From Burkholderiales bacterium (GTDB lineage: Bacteria > Pseudomonadota > Gammaproteobacteria > Burkholderiales > Burkholderiaceae_C): a stretch of DNA of 64,000 bases. Under the pieces are notes generated by a model. It had not been told where the DNA came from. It saw only the letters and a list, made by a program, of their open reading frames with translations, and searched no databases. The translations under genes were made by a program, and so were the position numbers. Location: NCBI GenBank assembly GCA_028864885.1, contig JAGWLR010000001.1:62001-126000 (forward strand). Direction: 5' to 3'. Positions 44,805 to 56,570 of this stretch are shown piece by piece. The number at the start of each line of letters is the position of its first letter. The first letter of the stretch is position 1.

Positions 44805-45290
44805 ATGTTGAGCGAACAAACCAAAGCGCGCTTTGACCGCGAACTGGCCAAATATCCCGCTGACCAGCGTCAGTCGGCGGTCATGGCCTGCCTGTCCATC
44901 ATCCAGCAAGAGCGCGGCTGGGTCTCTCCCGAGAGCGAACAGGAAGTTGCTGACTACATCGGCATGCCCGCCATCGCGGTGCATGAAGTGGTCACCTTCT
45001 ACAACATGTACAACCAGCAACCGGTCGGTCAGTTCAAGGTGAACGTTTGCACCAACCTGCCTTGCCAATTGCGTGATGGTCAGAAGGCGCTGCAATACCT
45101 GTGCGACAAGTTGGGGGTCGAACCAGGCGGCACCACGGCCGACGGTTTGTTCACCGTCCAACAGTGCGAGTGCCTGGGCGCCTGCGCCGATGCGCCTGTC
45201 GCCCTGGTCAACGACCGTCAGATGGTCAGCTTCATGAGCAACGACAAGCTGGATCAGCTGGTTGACGTGCTCAAGGCTCAGGCCAAGTGA
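44805..45290 (+). CDS. nuoE: NADH-quinone oxidoreductase subunit E
   Basis: A 161-residue 24-kDa-type subunit of the NADH module. The 2Fe-2S cluster N1a ligands lie in CTNLPCQLRDG and CECLGACADAP. It lies 10 bases after nuoD. Confidence 0.98.
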   Translation: MLSEQTKARFDRELAKYPADQRQSAVMACLSIIQQERGWVSPESEQEVADYIGMPAIAVHEVVTFYNMYNQQPVGQFKVNVCTNLPCQLRDGQKALQYLCDKLGVEPGGTTADGLFTVQQCECLGACADAPVALVNDRQMVSFMSNDKLDQLVDVLKAQAK

Positions 45291-45302
45291 GGTACAGACA
45301 AG

Positions 45303-46646
45303 ATGCTTGACCTTTCCCAATTCCAGGCGACCGGCAAGGAAACCGTGTTCCACGGTCGTCACATCAATCCTCAAATCTACGCTGGCATCGACGGCAACAA
45401 CTGGGGACTGAAAGATTACGAAGCCCGAGGTGGCTACGCTGCCTTGCGCAAGATCCTCGGCAAGGACGGTGGCCCTGGCATGACCCAGGATCAGGTCATC
45501 GCCGAAGTCAAAGCCTCGGCTTTGCGTGGTCGTGGCGGTGCAGGCTTCCCCACCGGTTTGAAGTGGAGCTTCATGCCCCGCGCCTTCCCCGGTCAGAAGT
45601 ATCTGGTCTGCAACTCCGACGAGGGCGAACCCGGCACCTGCAAGGACCGCGAGATCCTGCGCTTCAACCCGCACACTGTGATCGAAGGCATGGCGATTGC
45701 GGCCTACGCCATGGGCATCACCGTGGGCTACAACTACATCCACGGCGAAATCTTCGAGGTCTACGATCGCTTTGAAGAAGCGCTCGAAGAAGCTCGCGCG
45801 GCGGGCTATCTGGGTAACAACATCATGGGAAGCGACTTCAGCTTCCAGTTGCATGCTCATCATGGTTTTGGCGCCTACATCTGCGGTGAAGAAACCGCGC
45901 TGCTGGAATCGATCGAAGGCAAGAAGGGGCAACCGCGTTTCAAGCCGCCGTTCCCCGCCAGCTTCGGCCTGTACGGCAAGCCCACCACGATCAACAACAC
46001 CGAAACCTTTGCGGCCGTTCCCTGGATCATCCGCAACGGCGGCGAGGCCTTCCTGAATGTTGGCAAGCCCAACAACGGTGGCACCAAGCTGTTCTCGATT
46101 TCTGGTGACGTCGAGCGTCCTGGCAACTATGAAATCCCCATGGGCACCCCATTCAGCACGCTGCTGGAGTTGGCGGGGGGCGTGCGCGGTGGCCGCAAAC
46201 TCAAGGCTGTGATCCCCGGTGGATCGTCGATGCCTGTGCTGCCTGCGCACATCATGATGGACTGCACGATGGACTATGACTCCATTGCCAAGGCTGGCTC
46301 CATGCTGGGGTCTGGCGCCGTCATCGTGATGGATGAAACGCGCTGCATGGTCAAGAGCCTGCTACGACTGTCTTACTTCTACATGCACGAATCCTGCGGC
46401 CAATGCACGCCTTGCCGAGAAGGCACTGGCTGGCTGTGGCGCATGATGGACCGCATCGAAAACGGCAAGGGTCGTCCTGAGGACATCGACCTGCTGAACT
46501 CTGTGGCAGACAACATCCAGGGCCGCACCATTTGCGCACTGGGTGATGCTGCCGCCATGCCGGTGCGCGCTTTCATCAAGCACTATCGCGATGAATTCGT
46601 GCACCACATCGAACACAAGACCTGCATGGTCCCTGCCTACATCTGA
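45303..46646 (+). CDS. nuoF: NADH-quinone oxidoreductase subunit F
   Basis: A 447-residue NADH-oxidising subunit. The glycine-rich [14 protein letters not shown] and [15 protein letters not shown] bind NADH and FMN. Cluster N3 is held by [15 protein letters not shown] and the later [10 protein letters not shown]. Confidence 0.98.
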   Translation: MLDLSQFQATGKETVFHGRHINPQIYAGIDGNNWGLKDYEARGGYAALRKILGKDGGPGMTQDQVIAEVKASALRGRGGAGFPTGLKWSFMPRAFPGQKYLVCNSDEGEPGTCKDREILRFNPHTVIEGMAIAAYAMGITVGYNYIHGEIFEVYDRFEEALEEARAAGYLGNNIMGSDFSFQLHAHHGFGAYICGEETALLESIEGKKGQPRFKPPFPASFGLYGKPTTINNTETFAAVPWIIRNGGEAFLNVGKPNNGGTKLFSISGDVERPGNYEIPMGTPFSTLLELAGGVRGGRKLKAVIPGGSSMPVLPAHIMMDCTMDYDSIAKAGSMLGSGAVIVMDETRCMVKSLLRLSYFYMHESCGQCTPCREGTGWLWRMMDRIENGKGRPEDIDLLNSVADNIQGRTICALGDAAAMPVRAFIKHYRDEFVHHIEHKTCMVPAYI

Positions 46647-46660
46647 GCGGGGCAAAAATC

Positions 46661-48976
46661 ATGGTTGAAATCGAACTCGACGGAAAAAAGGTCCAGGTCT
46701 CTGAAGGCTGCATGGTGATGCACGCCGCCGAGCAGGCCGGTACCTACATTCCCCACTTCTGCTATCACAAGAAGCTGTCCATTGCGGCGAATTGCCGCAT
46801 GTGCTTGGTTGATATCGAGAAGGCACCTAAGCCCATGCCCGCGTGTGCCACTCCGGTGACCCAGGGCATGATCGTTCGCACCAAGAGCGAAAAAGCCATC
46901 AAGGCCCAACAGGGCGTGATGGAATTTCTGCTCATCAACCACCCGCTTGATTGCCCCATTTGCGATCAAGGCGGCGAGTGCCAGTTGCAAGATCTGGCCG
47001 TGGGCTACGGTGGCTCTTCGTCTCGCTACAACGAAGAAAAACGCGTGGTCTTCCACAAGGAGGTCGGCCCGCTGATCTCGATGGAAGAAATGAGCCGCTG
47101 CATTCAATGCACGCGCTGCGTCCGCTTCGGCCAGGAAATCGCTGGCGTGATGGAGTTGGGCATGGTCAACCGCGGCGAGCACTCCGAGATCGCGACCTTC
47201 GTGGGCCAATCGGTTGACTCTGAGTTGTCGGGCAACATGATCGATCTGTGTCCGGTGGGTGCGTTGACCAGCAAGCCTTTCCGTTACAGCGCTCGAACCT
47301 GGGAGCTGTCGCGTCGCAAAAGCGTCAGTCCTCACGATTCCACTGGGGCCAACTTGATCGTTCAAGTGAAGAACGGCAAGGTGCTGCGCGTTGTGCCTTT
47401 TGAAAACGAGGCTGTCAACGAATGTTGGCTGGCTGACCGTGATCGTTTCAGCTACGAAGCGCTCAACAGCGACCAACGACTGACCAAGCCCATGTTGAAG
47501 CAGGGCGGTCAGTGGCGTGAGGTCGATTGGACCACTGCGCTCGAGTACGTTGCGAATGGACTCAAGGGCGTGAAGAACGACCACGGTGCTGCAGCCATCG
47601 GTGCCTTGGGCACTGAGCACAGCACGGTTGAAGAGTTGTACCTGTTGGGCGAACTGGTGCGCGGCCTGGGTAGCGACAACGTCGATACCCGCGTGCGTCA
47701 GGCTGACTTCACGACAGGTCAAGGCGTCCGTTGGCTGGGCATGGCCATTGCTGACCTGTCCAACCTGGACCGCGCCTTGGTCGTGGGTTCGTTCCTGCGC
47801 AAGGATCATCCGCTGTTTGCGTCGCGTTTGCGTCATGCAGCCAAGCGTGGAGCCCAGATCTCGGCGATCGGTGCCGCCCAAGACGATTGGTTGTTGCCGC
47901 TGGCTCAACGTGTGACTGTCGCTCCTAGTGCTTGGGTGCAAGCGCTGGCGGATGTGGCAACCGCGATCGCAGCTCAAACTGGGGCGTCTGCTCCCGCCCA
48001 GGGAACTGCTACCGAAGCGGCGCGCGCCATTGCGGCTTCCTTGCTTTCGGGTGACCGTAAGGCCGTGTTCTTGGGTAACGCCGCTGCCCAGCATCCCCAG
48101 GCGTCCTCCTTGCAGGCACTGGCTCAGTGGATCGCAGCGCAAACTGGCGCCAAGCTGGGCTTCCTCACCGAGTCTGCCAACACGGTTGGCGCTCAACTGG
48201 TTGGCGTACAGCCCCAAAAGGGTGGTTTGAATGCTGGCCAGATGTTGGGTGGCGCTGGCCTGAAGGCTGTGCTGCTGTTGAACGTCGAGCCCGAGTTCGA
48301 CGCCGCCAATCCAGCCGCAGCCCGTGCAGCATTGGCTGGCGCTGAAATGGTGGTGGCCATGTCCGCCTTCAAGACCGCAGCGATGGACTATGCCGATGTA
48401 CTGTTGCCGATCGCACCCTTCAGCGAAACCTCGGGCACTTTCGTCAACGCCGAAGGCCGTGTGCAGAGTTTCCATGGCGTGGTCAAGCCTTTGGGCGAAA
48501 CTCGCCCGGCCTGGAAGGTCCTGCGCGTTCTGGGTAACCTGCTGAGCATCGACAGTTTCGAGTTCGAGACTTCAGAAGAAGTACGCGCTCGCGCCTTGGG
48601 TGACGTGGCTGCATTGCACGCTCGTTTGTCGAACGAAACGCAAGCGACGATCGCCTCGGTGGCAGCTACTGGTGGTTTGGAACGTCTGGCCGATGTGCCG
48701 ATTTACAGCGCGGATGCCCTGGTTCGCCGTGCTGAGTCGCTGCAACAAACGGCCGATGCCGCTGCTCCGGTGGCCAGCCTGCCGCAAGCCCTTTGGGCCG
48801 AATTGGGTCTGAGCGAAGGTGCTCAGGTCAAGGTCAGCCAGGACGGTGCTTCCGCTGTGTTGCCCGCCGTTCTCGATGCCTCGTTGCCTGCCAATGTTGT
48901 GCGTGTGCCTGCTGGTCACGCTGCCACCTCGACGTTGGGCGCCATGTTCGGTGCCATCCGCGTTGAGAAAGCCTGA
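46661..48976 (+). CDS. nuoG: NADH-quinone oxidoreductase subunit G
   Basis: A 771-residue 75-kDa-type subunit. The N terminus carries cluster N1b ([18 protein letters not shown]), the His/Cys cluster N5 region, [14 protein letters not shown], and [13 protein letters not shown] for N4. The remaining two thirds are a molybdopterin oxidoreductase-like fold without cofactor role in complex I. The C-terminal part is alanine-rich. Confidence 0.97.
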   Translation: MVEIELDGKKVQVSEGCMVMHAAEQAGTYIPHFCYHKKLSIAANCRMCLVDIEKAPKPMPACATPVTQGMIVRTKSEKAIKAQQGVMEFLLINHPLDCPICDQGGECQLQDLAVGYGGSSSRYNEEKRVVFHKEVGPLISMEEMSRCIQCTRCVRFGQEIAGVMELGMVNRGEHSEIATFVGQSVDSELSGNMIDLCPVGALTSKPFRYSARTWELSRRKSVSPHDSTGANLIVQVKNGKVLRVVPFENEAVNECWLADRDRFSYEALNSDQRLTKPMLKQGGQWREVDWTTALEYVANGLKGVKNDHGAAAIGALGTEHSTVEELYLLGELVRGLGSDNVDTRVRQADFTTGQGVRWLGMAIADLSNLDRALVVGSFLRKDHPLFASRLRHAAKRGAQISAIGAAQDDWLLPLAQRVTVAPSAWVQALADVATAIAAQTGASAPAQGTATEAARAIAASLLSGDRKAVFLGNAAAQHPQASSLQALAQWIAAQTGAKLGFLTESANTVGAQLVGVQPQKGGLNAGQMLGGAGLKAVLLLNVEPEFDAANPAAARAALAGAEMVVAMSAFKTAAMDYADVLLPIAPFSETSGTFVNAEGRVQSFHGVVKPLGETRPAWKVLRVLGNLLSIDSFEFETSEEVRARALGDVAALHARLSNETQATIASVAATGGLERLADVPIYSADALVRRAESLQQTADAAAPVASLPQALWAELGLSEGAQVKVSQDGASAVLPAVLDASLPANVVRVPAGHAATSTLGAMFGAIRVEKA

Positions 48977-48996
48977 GCGCAGGGAAGGGAATACAC

Positions 48997-50055
48997 ATGA
49001 TTGATGCCCTGTATACAGCCGGCGCCAACACTCTGGGCGGCGCCTGGCCCGTGGTCTGGTCGCTGATCAAGATCGTCGCCTTGTTGCTGCCTTTGCTGGG
49101 GTGCGTGGCTTACCTGACCTTGTGGGAACGCAAGGCCATTGGTTGGTCGCAGATCCGTCCTGGCCCCAACCGTACCGGTCCAGGTGGTTTGCTGCAACCG
49201 ATCGCTGACGCGGTCAAGCTGATCTTCAAAGAGATCATCATTCCGTCTGCCGCGAACAAGGGTCTGTTCTTCTTGGGCCCGATCATGACCATCATGCCGG
49301 CTTTGGCGGCGTGGGCGGTGGTGCCATTCGGCCCTGAAGTCGCGCTGGCCAATGTCAACGCGGGCTTGTTGTTTTTGATGGCCATCACGTCGCTTGAAGT
49401 GTATGGCGTGATCATCGCCGGTTGGTCTTCCAACTCGAAGTACGCCTTCCTCGGGGCCATTCGGGCCTCGGCTCAGATGGTGTCTTATGAAATCGCCATG
49501 GGCTTCTGCTTGGTGATTGTCTTGATGACCGCCGGGTCGCTCAACATGACCGACATCGTCCTGAGTCAGGCCAAGGGCACCTTTGCGCAAGCCGGCTGGA
49601 ACTTCCTGTCCTGGAACTGGCTGCCCTTGTTGCCGATCACGGTTGTGTACTTCATCTCCGGCTTGGCTGAAACCAACCGCCACCCCTTTGACGTGGTCGA
49701 GGGCGAGTCGGAAATCGTGGCTGGTCACATGATCGAGTACTCCGGCATGGCGTTTGCCATGTTCTTCCTGGCTGAATACGCCAACATGATCCTGGTGTCC
49801 ACATTGGCTGCCGTCATGTTCTTCGGCGGCTGGCTGCCTCCGGTAGAAGCCTTGAGCTTCATCCCCGGCTGGATTTGGCTGGGTTTGAAGGCCTTCATCA
49901 TCGTCACCCTGTTCCTGTGGGTTCGCGCTTCTTTCCCCCGGTTCCGCTATGACCAGATCATGCGCCTGGGCTGGAAGATCTTCATCCCTGTCACCTTGGT
50001 CTGGCTGGTGCTGGTCGGTGGCTGGATGATGTCGCCCTGGAATATCTGGAAATAA
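48997..50055 (+). CDS. nuoH: NADH-quinone oxidoreductase subunit H
   Basis: A 352-residue membrane subunit at the quinone-tunnel junction, with about eight hydrophobic segments. Motifs: [20 protein letters not shown] and [20 protein letters not shown]. Confidence 0.98.
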   Translation: MIDALYTAGANTLGGAWPVVWSLIKIVALLLPLLGCVAYLTLWERKAIGWSQIRPGPNRTGPGGLLQPIADAVKLIFKEIIIPSAANKGLFFLGPIMTIMPALAAWAVVPFGPEVALANVNAGLLFLMAITSLEVYGVIIAGWSSNSKYAFLGAIRASAQMVSYEIAMGFCLVIVLMTAGSLNMTDIVLSQAKGTFAQAGWNFLSWNWLPLLPITVVYFISGLAETNRHPFDVVEGESEIVAGHMIEYSGMAFAMFFLAEYANMILVSTLAAVMFFGGWLPPVEALSFIPGWIWLGLKAFIIVTLFLWVRASFPRFRYDQIMRLGWKIFIPVTLVWLVLVGGWMMSPWNIWK

Positions 50056-50066
50056 GGGGCCACCAC

Positions 50067-50558
50067 ATGTCTACGTCCCTCAAGCAATTTGTTTCGAGCT
50101 TCTTCCTGATCGAGCTGTTCAAGGGCATGGCCCTGACCGGCCGGCACTTCCTGAAGCCGCACATCACGGTGCAGTTCCCCGAAGAGAAGACGCCTATGTC
50201 GCCTCGTTTCCGTGGTTTGCACGCGCAACGCCGCTACGAAAGTGGGGAAGAGCGCTGCATCGCCTGCAAACTGTGTGAAGCCGTTTGCCCGGCCATGGCT
50301 ATCACGATTGAATCGGCTGTGCGTGAAGATGGCCAGCGTCGTACCACGCGTTATGACATCGATCTGACGAAGTGCATTTTCTGCGGCTTCTGCGAAGAAA
50401 GCTGTCCGGTTGATGCCATCGTCGAAACTCACATCTTCGAATACCACGGCGAAAAGCGTGGCGACCTCTACTTCACCAAGGACATGCTCCTGGCGGTGGG
50501 TGATCGCTACGAAAAGGAAATCGCTGCCAACAAGGAGGCGGATGCGAAGTACCGCTGA
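50067..50558 (+). CDS. nuoI: NADH-quinone oxidoreductase subunit I
   Basis: A 163-residue ferredoxin-like subunit with two 4Fe-4S motifs, [12 protein letters not shown] and [12 protein letters not shown], for clusters N6a and N6b. It begins with an amphipathic membrane-anchoring helix. Confidence 0.98.
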   Translation: MSTSLKQFVSSFFLIELFKGMALTGRHFLKPHITVQFPEEKTPMSPRFRGLHAQRRYESGEERCIACKLCEAVCPAMAITIESAVREDGQRRTTRYDIDLTKCIFCGFCEESCPVDAIVETHIFEYHGEKRGDLYFTKDMLLAVGDRYEKEIAANKEADAKYR

Positions 50559-50585
50559 TCTTCAGGGGTTCTCGCAAGTCAAACC

Positions 50586-51224
50586 ATGGATACCTTAACC
50601 GCTCTGTTTTACGTTTTTGCTTTTGTGCTGGTGTATGCGGCTTTCCGCGTCATCACGGCCAAGAGCCCTGTGGCTGCAGCCTTGCACCTGGTGCTTGCCT
50701 TTGCCAACGCTTCCTGCATCTGGATGTTGTTGAAAGCCGAGTTCTTGGCGATTGCTCTGGTGCTGGTCTATGTCGGCGCCGTGATGGTGTTGTTCCTGTT
50801 CGTGGTGATGATGCTGGACATCAACATCGATTCGCTGCGGCAAGGCTTCTGGAAGCACTTTCCCGCAGCGGGTTTGATTGGTGCCTTCATCGCCGTGGAA
50901 ATGTCCTTCGTTTTGTTGCGTGGTTTTGATCGCACCGACGCCAAGCCGATGGCTCCTGATGTAGCCAAGTTGGCTAACGCCAAGGCGCTGGGGGTCGATC
51001 TGTACACGAATTACCTGTTCCCTGTGCAGGTGGCTGCGGTGATTCTGTTGGTCGGCATCATCGCTGCGATTGCCTTGACGCTGCGTCGCCGCAAGGATTC
51101 GCATTATCAAGATCCCTCTGAACAGATTCGGGTCAAGAAGGCTGATCGCCTGCGTGTGGTGAAGGTGGCTCCCCAGGTTGAAGTGCCTGTGGCTGAAGCT
51201 TCGAACAATGGAGGCCAGGCATGA
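50586..51224 (+). CDS. nuoJ: NADH-quinone oxidoreductase subunit J
   Basis: A 212-residue membrane subunit with five hydrophobic segments ([17 protein letters not shown] is the conserved third) and a polar C-terminal tail. Its stop codon overlaps the nuoK start by four bases (ATGA). Confidence 0.97.
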   Translation: MDTLTALFYVFAFVLVYAAFRVITAKSPVAAALHLVLAFANASCIWMLLKAEFLAIALVLVYVGAVMVLFLFVVMMLDINIDSLRQGFWKHFPAAGLIGAFIAVEMSFVLLRGFDRTDAKPMAPDVAKLANAKALGVDLYTNYLFPVQVAAVILLVGIIAAIALTLRRRKDSHYQDPSEQIRVKKADRLRVVKVAPQVEVPVAEASNNGGQA

Positions 51225-51532
51225 ACACGATTTCGTTGGGCCACTACCTGTCTTTGGGTGGGATTCTTTTTGCGATGTCTGTGGTGGGGATTTTTCTCAA
51301 CCGCAAGAATCTGATCGTGTTGTTGATGGCCATCGAGCTGATGCTGTTGGCTGTGAACCTGAACTTTGTCGCCTTCTCCCATTACCTGGGTGACATGGCA
51401 GGGCAGGTGTTTGTGTTCTTCATCTTGACGGTGGCGGCTGCCGAATCGGCAATTGGGCTGGCCATCCTCGTGGTGTTGTTCCGCAATCGCCAGTCGATCA
51501 ACGTGGATGAACTCGACTCGCTCAAGGGTTGA
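51221..51532 (+). CDS. nuoK: NADH-quinone oxidoreductase subunit K
   Basis: A 103-residue MrpC-like membrane subunit with three hydrophobic segments and the conserved glutamates in [16 protein letters not shown] and [11 protein letters not shown]. It is translationally coupled to nuoJ. Confidence 0.98.
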   Translation: MNTISLGHYLSLGGILFAMSVVGIFLNRKNLIVLLMAIELMLLAVNLNFVAFSHYLGDMAGQVFVFFILTVAAAESAIGLAILVVLFRNRQSINVDELDSLKG

Positions 51533-51555
51533 TCGGCGCTAGGAGAACCACAAGA

Positions 51556-53556
51556 ATGTCTGAGCTTTCTCTCAACTCCCTGCTGGCGGTGCCGCTTGCA
51601 CCCCTGGTCGGGTCCATCGCGGCGGGCCTGTTCGGCAAGACGATCGGCCGGCGAGGAGCCCACCTGATCACCATCCTCGGTGTCCTGATCTCGTTCATCA
51701 TCTCGGCCATGACCTTGCACGCCGTGGCCACCGAGGGCGCGCGGTTCAATCAGACCGTGTACGAGTGGATGACACTGGGATCCCTCAAGATGGAAGTCGG
51801 CTTCCTGGTCGACGGCCTGACCGCCATGATGATGTGCGTGGTCACTTTCGTGTCGTTGATGGTGCACATCTACACCATCGGCTACATGGAAGAGGATCCA
51901 GGCTACCAGCGCTTCTTCAGCTACATCTCGCTTTTTACCTTCTCGATGCTGATGCTGGTGATGAGCAACAATCTGCTGCAGCTGTTCTTCGGCTGGGAAG
52001 CAGTGGGTCTGGTGTCTTACCTGCTGATCGGCTTCTGGTTCAAGAAGCCCACCGCCATCTTTGCCAACATGAAGGCTTTCTTGGTCAACCGCGTGGGTGA
52101 CTTTGGCTTCATCCTGGGCATTGGCTTGATCCTGTCCTATACCGGTAGCTTGAGCTACAACGAGATCTTCTCGAAGGGTTCCGAGCTGGCCGCCATGACC
52201 TTGCCGAAGACCGATTGGTCGCTCATCACGGTCATCTGTATCTGCCTGTTCATTGGCGCCATGGGTAAGTCAGCACAGTTCCCGCTGCACGTCTGGCTGC
52301 CAGACTCGATGGAAGGCCCAACCCCCATTTCTGCGCTGATTCACGCGGCGACGATGGTGACCGCCGGCATCTTCATGGTGTCACGCATGTCTCCGCTGTT
52401 CGAACTGTCTGACGCAGCCTTGAACTTCATCCTGGTCATTGGCTCGATCACCGCCTTGTTCATGGGCTTCCTGGGCATGATCCAGAACGACATCAAGCGG
52501 GTGGTGGCTTACTCCACCTTGTCGCAATTGGGGTACATGACGGTAGCCCTGGGTGTGTCGGCCTACAACGTGGCGCTCTTCCATCTGATGACGCACGCCT
52601 TCTTCAAGGCCCTGCTGTTCCTCGGTGCCGGTTCCGTGATCATTGGCATGCACCACGATCAGGACATCCGCAACATGGGTGGCTTGTGGAAGTACATGAA
52701 GATCACGTGGATCACCTCCCTGATCGGCTCGCTGGCCCTGATTGGTACGCCGTTCTTCTCGGGCTTCTATTCCAAAGATTCGATCATTGAGGCGGTGCAT
52801 GCCAGCCATTTGCCTGCAGCAGGCTTTGCCTACTTTGCCGTCATCGTTGGCGTCTTCGTGACTGCTTTCTACAGTTTCCGGATGTACTTCCTGGTCTTCC
52901 ATGGCAAGGAACATTTCCACCACAAGCCTTTCCCCGGTGAACACGATCACCATGATGATCATGGGCACGATCACACCCCGCATGAGTCACCTTGGGTGGT
53001 GACGCTACCGCTGATCCTGCTGGCGATCCCGTCTGTCCTGATTGGTTACTTCACTATCCAGCCGGAGTTGTTCGGTGGCTTCCTCAAAGACGCCGTGACT
53101 GTCAATCTGGCAGCTCACCCGGCCATGGAAGAATTGGCCCATGAATTCCATGGCGCCACTGAGATGGCATTGCATGGATTCACCACGCTGCCATTCTTCC
53201 TGGCTCTGGCTGGTGTCGTCTGCGCATACGTCTTCTACATGGTGGCGCCTCAAATTCCCGCCATGTTCGCGAAAGTACTGCGCCCCTTGATCGTGATTGG
53301 GGAGAACAAGTACTTCCTGGATTGGTTCAATGAAAACGTCATCGCAGCCGGTGCACGTCTGCTCGGCCGTGGCCTCTGGAAGGTCGGTGACGTCACCCTG
53401 ATTGACGGTCTGATCGTCAATGGTTCGGCTCGCCTGGTTGGCTTGATTGGCTCACTGGTGCGACTGTTCCAGACCGGTTATCTCTATCACTACGCGCTGG
53501 TCATGATCCTGGGGGTCTTTGCCCTCATGACTTGGTTCGCCTTCATGCACCACTGA
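51556..53556 (+). CDS. nuoL: NADH-quinone oxidoreductase subunit L
   Basis: A 666-residue antiporter-like proton-pumping subunit ending in the long lateral helix. The core pattern HVWLPDSMEGPTPISALIHAATMVTAG is present. I start at ATG 51556 (MSELSLNSLLAVPLAPL), with AGGAG upstream, not at the earlier in-frame ATG. A His/Asp-rich loop (EHDHHDDHGHDHTPHE) before a late helix is a feature seen in many NuoL proteins. Confidence 0.97.
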   Translation: MSELSLNSLLAVPLAPLVGSIAAGLFGKTIGRRGAHLITILGVLISFIISAMTLHAVATEGARFNQTVYEWMTLGSLKMEVGFLVDGLTAMMMCVVTFVSLMVHIYTIGYMEEDPGYQRFFSYISLFTFSMLMLVMSNNLLQLFFGWEAVGLVSYLLIGFWFKKPTAIFANMKAFLVNRVGDFGFILGIGLILSYTGSLSYNEIFSKGSELAAMTLPKTDWSLITVICICLFIGAMGKSAQFPLHVWLPDSMEGPTPISALIHAATMVTAGIFMVSRMSPLFELSDAALNFILVIGSITALFMGFLGMIQNDIKRVVAYSTLSQLGYMTVALGVSAYNVALFHLMTHAFFKALLFLGAGSVIIGMHHDQDIRNMGGLWKYMKITWITSLIGSLALIGTPFFSGFYSKDSIIEAVHASHLPAAGFAYFAVIVGVFVTAFYSFRMYFLVFHGKEHFHHKPFPGEHDHHDDHGHDHTPHESPWVVTLPLILLAIPSVLIGYFTIQPELFGGFLKDAVTVNLAAHPAMEELAHEFHGATEMALHGFTTLPFFLALAGVVCAYVFYMVAPQIPAMFAKVLRPLIVIGENKYFLDWFNENVIAAGARLLGRGLWKVGDVTLIDGLIVNGSARLVGLIGSLVRLFQTGYLYHYALVMILGVFALMTWFAFMHH

Positions 53557-53572
53557 GCGCGGGGACCAGCAC

Positions 53573-55060
53573 ATGCAAACCATGTCCAACATTCTTTCTT
53601 TGGCCATCTGGATCCCGGTGGCTTTCGGGATCCTGCTCCTGGCGATCGGACGCCAGGAAAACGCCACGGTGACCAAGTGGGTTGCCCTGATCGGCGCCAT
53701 CATCGGCTTTGCGGTCACCATCCCGGTGATGACGCATTTCGATGGCGGAACGGCTGCCATGCAGTTCGTTGAGCAAGCCTCTTGGATCGAGCGCTTCAAT
53801 GTGTTCTACCACCTGGGGGTGGATGGCATCTCCATGTGGTTCGTCCCGCTGACCGCCTTCATCACAATCATCGTGGTGCTGGCCGGTTGGGAGGTCATCG
53901 AAGACCGTCCACACCAGTACTACGGCGCTTTCCTCATCCTGTCTGGGTTGATGATCGGCGTCTTCTCTGCTTTGGACGGCCTGCTGTTTTACGTCTTCTT
54001 CGAGGCAACGTTGATCCCGATGTACATCATCATCGGGATCTGGGGTGGTCCACGCCGGGTTTACGCGGCTTTCAAGTTCTTCCTGTATACCTTGCTCGGC
54101 TCTTTGTTGATGCTGATCGCCCTGGTGTACCTTTACTACAAGTCGGGCGGTAGTTTCGACATCCTCACCTGGCAGAAGTTGCCGCTGCCCGCCACGCCGC
54201 AAGCTCTGTTGTTTGGCGCGTTCTTTGCTGCGTTTGCGGTCAAGGTGCCCATGTGGCCGGTCCACACCTGGTTGCCGGATGCTCACGTTGAGGCGCCTAC
54301 CGGTGGTTCGATCGTGCTGGCCGCAATCATGCTGAAGCTGGGTTGCTACGGTTTCCTGCGTTTCATGCTGCCCATCGTTCCCGATGCTTCGCACGAATTC
54401 GCACCAGTCGTGATCACCCTGTCTCTGATTGCCGTGATCTACATTGGTCTGGTGGCGATGGTTCAGCAGGACATGAAAAAGCTGGTGGCTTATTCATCGA
54501 TCGCACACATGGGCTTTGTGACCCTGGGCTTTTTCATCTTCAACGAGCTGGGCATTGCCGGCGGTCTGGTGCAGATGATTTCCCACGGCTTCGTGTCGGG
54601 TGCCATGTTCCTGAGCATTGGTGTGCTGTACGACCGCGTTCACTCGCGTGAAATCGCCAGTTACGGCGGTGTCGTGAACACCATGCCCAAGTTCGCCGCG
54701 TTTGCGCTGCTGTTCTCCATGGCCAACTGCGGTTTGCCAGGGACTGCGGGTTTCGTGGGGGAGTGGATGGTGATCCTGGGCGCCGTGAAGTTCGATTTCC
54801 TGATCGGCCTGCTCGCAGCCACTGCCTTGATTCTGGGTGCTGCCTATACCTTGTGGATGTACAAGCGGGTGTACTTCGGCGATGTCACCAACGATCACGT
54901 ACGTGAACTCAAGGACATCAATGCACGCGAGTTCCTGATTCTTGCCCTGCTGGCAGCAGCAGTCTTGTGGATGGGGGTTCAGCCCAAGCCCTTCACCGAC
55001 GCCATGCATGTGTCGGTGACCGAGCTCATCAAGCATGTCTCCATTAGCAAGTTGAACTGA
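53573..55060 (+). CDS. nuoM: NADH-quinone oxidoreductase subunit M
   Basis: A 495-residue antiporter-like subunit. Core motif MWPVHTWLPDAHVEAPTGGSIVLAAIMLKLG; FFEATLIPMY carries the conserved glutamate. The start may be ATG 53573 or the in-frame ATG at 53582. Confidence 0.97.
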   Translation: MQTMSNILSLAIWIPVAFGILLLAIGRQENATVTKWVALIGAIIGFAVTIPVMTHFDGGTAAMQFVEQASWIERFNVFYHLGVDGISMWFVPLTAFITIIVVLAGWEVIEDRPHQYYGAFLILSGLMIGVFSALDGLLFYVFFEATLIPMYIIIGIWGGPRRVYAAFKFFLYTLLGSLLMLIALVYLYYKSGGSFDILTWQKLPLPATPQALLFGAFFAAFAVKVPMWPVHTWLPDAHVEAPTGGSIVLAAIMLKLGCYGFLRFMLPIVPDASHEFAPVVITLSLIAVIYIGLVAMVQQDMKKLVAYSSIAHMGFVTLGFFIFNELGIAGGLVQMISHGFVSGAMFLSIGVLYDRVHSREIASYGGVVNTMPKFAAFALLFSMANCGLPGTAGFVGEWMVILGAVKFDFLIGLLAATALILGAAYTLWMYKRVYFGDVTNDHVRELKDINAREFLILALLAAAVLWMGVQPKPFTDAMHVSVTELIKHVSISKLN

Positions 55061-55073
55061 AGGCCAAACCGAT

Positions 55074-56555
55074 ATGATTAATTTGAATTGGTTGGCGGTG
55101 ACGCCCGAAATTGTGTTGCTGGGGATGGCCTGTCTGGTCGCCCTGGTCGATCTGTTCGTGACGTGTCCTCGTCGCCGCCCGACATACTGGCTGACGCTGT
55201 TGTCTCTTGCTGGCGTCGCAGCACTGCACTTTGGTCACATTGACAATCCGGCTTCGTCTTATGCGATGCAGGGCATGGTCGTGACGGATCCCATGTCGCA
55301 TCTGTTGGCGTTCTGCGCCACGTTGGCCGTGATGGCGACGTTGGTCTATGCCCAGTCCTATGCCGGCGACCGAGAGATGCTCAAAGGCGAGCTGTTCACA
55401 CTGAGCATGCTGGCCCTGCTGGGTATCTCGATCATGATCATTGGCAACAATTTCTTGACCATCTACCTGGGTCTGGAGTTGATGTCTCTGTCGCTGTACG
55501 CACTGGTGGCGCTGCGCCGTGATCACGCGATGGCCACTGAAGCTGCCATGAAGTACTTTGTGCTGGGCGCGCTGGCTAGCGGTTTCATGCTGTACGGCCT
55601 GTCCATGATGTACGGCGCCACCGGGTCGCTGGATCTGGGCGAGGTGTACAAGGCAACCTTGACGGGTCAGATCAACAAGCAGGTCCTGGCCTTTGGCCTG
55701 GTCTTCATCGTGGCCGGTCTGGCTTTCAAGTTGGGTGTCGTGCCCTTCCACATGTGGGTGCCTGACGTCTACCAAGGTGCGCCGACCGCTGCCACCCTGC
55801 TGGTCGCTGGTGCACCCAAGCTGGCTGCGTTCGCTATCACCATCCGTTTGCTGGTCGAAGGCTTGATCAACACGGCCACCGATTGGCAACAAATGTTGAT
55901 GATCCTCGCGGTGCTGTCGATGACGGTAGGCAACCTGGCTGCGATTGCACAGACCAACCTGAAGCGGATGCTGGCATATTCCGGTATCGCGCAGTTGGGC
56001 TTCATGCTCCTGGGCTTTGTGCCGAGCGTGGTGTCTGGCAACACGGTGTCAGCGGGTAACGGCTATGGCTCCTCGTTGTTCTATGTTCTGGTCTATGTCT
56101 TGACCACGCTGGGCACCTTCGGTCTGATCATGCTGCTGGCTCGTCCGGGCTTTGAGTCTGAGCAGATTTCGGATCTGGCGGGTCTGAACAAACGCAGCCC
56201 CTTGCTGGCAGGCGTGATGGCGATCTTCATGTTCTCGCTGGCCGGTATTCCGCCGACTGCGGGCTTCTACGCCAAGCTGGCTGTGCTGCAGGCGCTGATC
56301 ACCACCAATTCGCCCTTGCTGATGCAAGTGTCCATCTTGGCCGTTTTGTTGTCTTTGGTCGGGGCGTTCTACTACCTGCGTGTGGTCAAGGTCATGTACT
56401 TCGACGAGCCAGTTGACAGCACGCCTTTGAACGAAGGCAGTCAGGCTCGCGCTTTGTTGTCCTTGAACGCTTTGGCGGTGTTGATTCTGGGCGTGTTGCC
56501 GGGTGGGTTGATGGCCCTCTGTGCTCGCGCCATCACACAGTCCTTGGCTGGTTGA
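55074..56555 (+). CDS. nuoN: NADH-quinone oxidoreductase subunit N
   Basis: A 493-residue antiporter-like subunit completing complex I. Core motifs are GLELMSLSLYALVALRRD and VPFHMWVPDVYQGAPTAATLLVAGAPK. It begins with ATGATTAATTTG after a weak AAGG-type site and is followed 15 bases later by a DUF2818 gene. Confidence 0.97.
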   Translation: MINLNWLAVTPEIVLLGMACLVALVDLFVTCPRRRPTYWLTLLSLAGVAALHFGHIDNPASSYAMQGMVVTDPMSHLLAFCATLAVMATLVYAQSYAGDREMLKGELFTLSMLALLGISIMIIGNNFLTIYLGLELMSLSLYALVALRRDHAMATEAAMKYFVLGALASGFMLYGLSMMYGATGSLDLGEVYKATLTGQINKQVLAFGLVFIVAGLAFKLGVVPFHMWVPDVYQGAPTAATLLVAGAPKLAAFAITIRLLVEGLINTATDWQQMLMILAVLSMTVGNLAAIAQTNLKRMLAYSGIAQLGFMLLGFVPSVVSGNTVSAGNGYGSSLFYVLVYVLTTLGTFGLIMLLARPGFESEQISDLAGLNKRSPLLAGVMAIFMFSLAGIPPTAGFYAKLAVLQALITTNSPLLMQVSILAVLLSLVGAFYYLRVVKVMYFDEPVDSTPLNEGSQARALLSLNALAVLILGVLPGGLMALCARAITQSLAG

Positions 56556-56570
56556 GGCAAGGGCGCGTCG

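Noticed and set aside
46637-48475. A 612-codon open frame antisense to nuoG
   Set aside because: Shadow of nuoG codon usage; the translation has no recognisable domain and no Shine-Dalgarno site was found.
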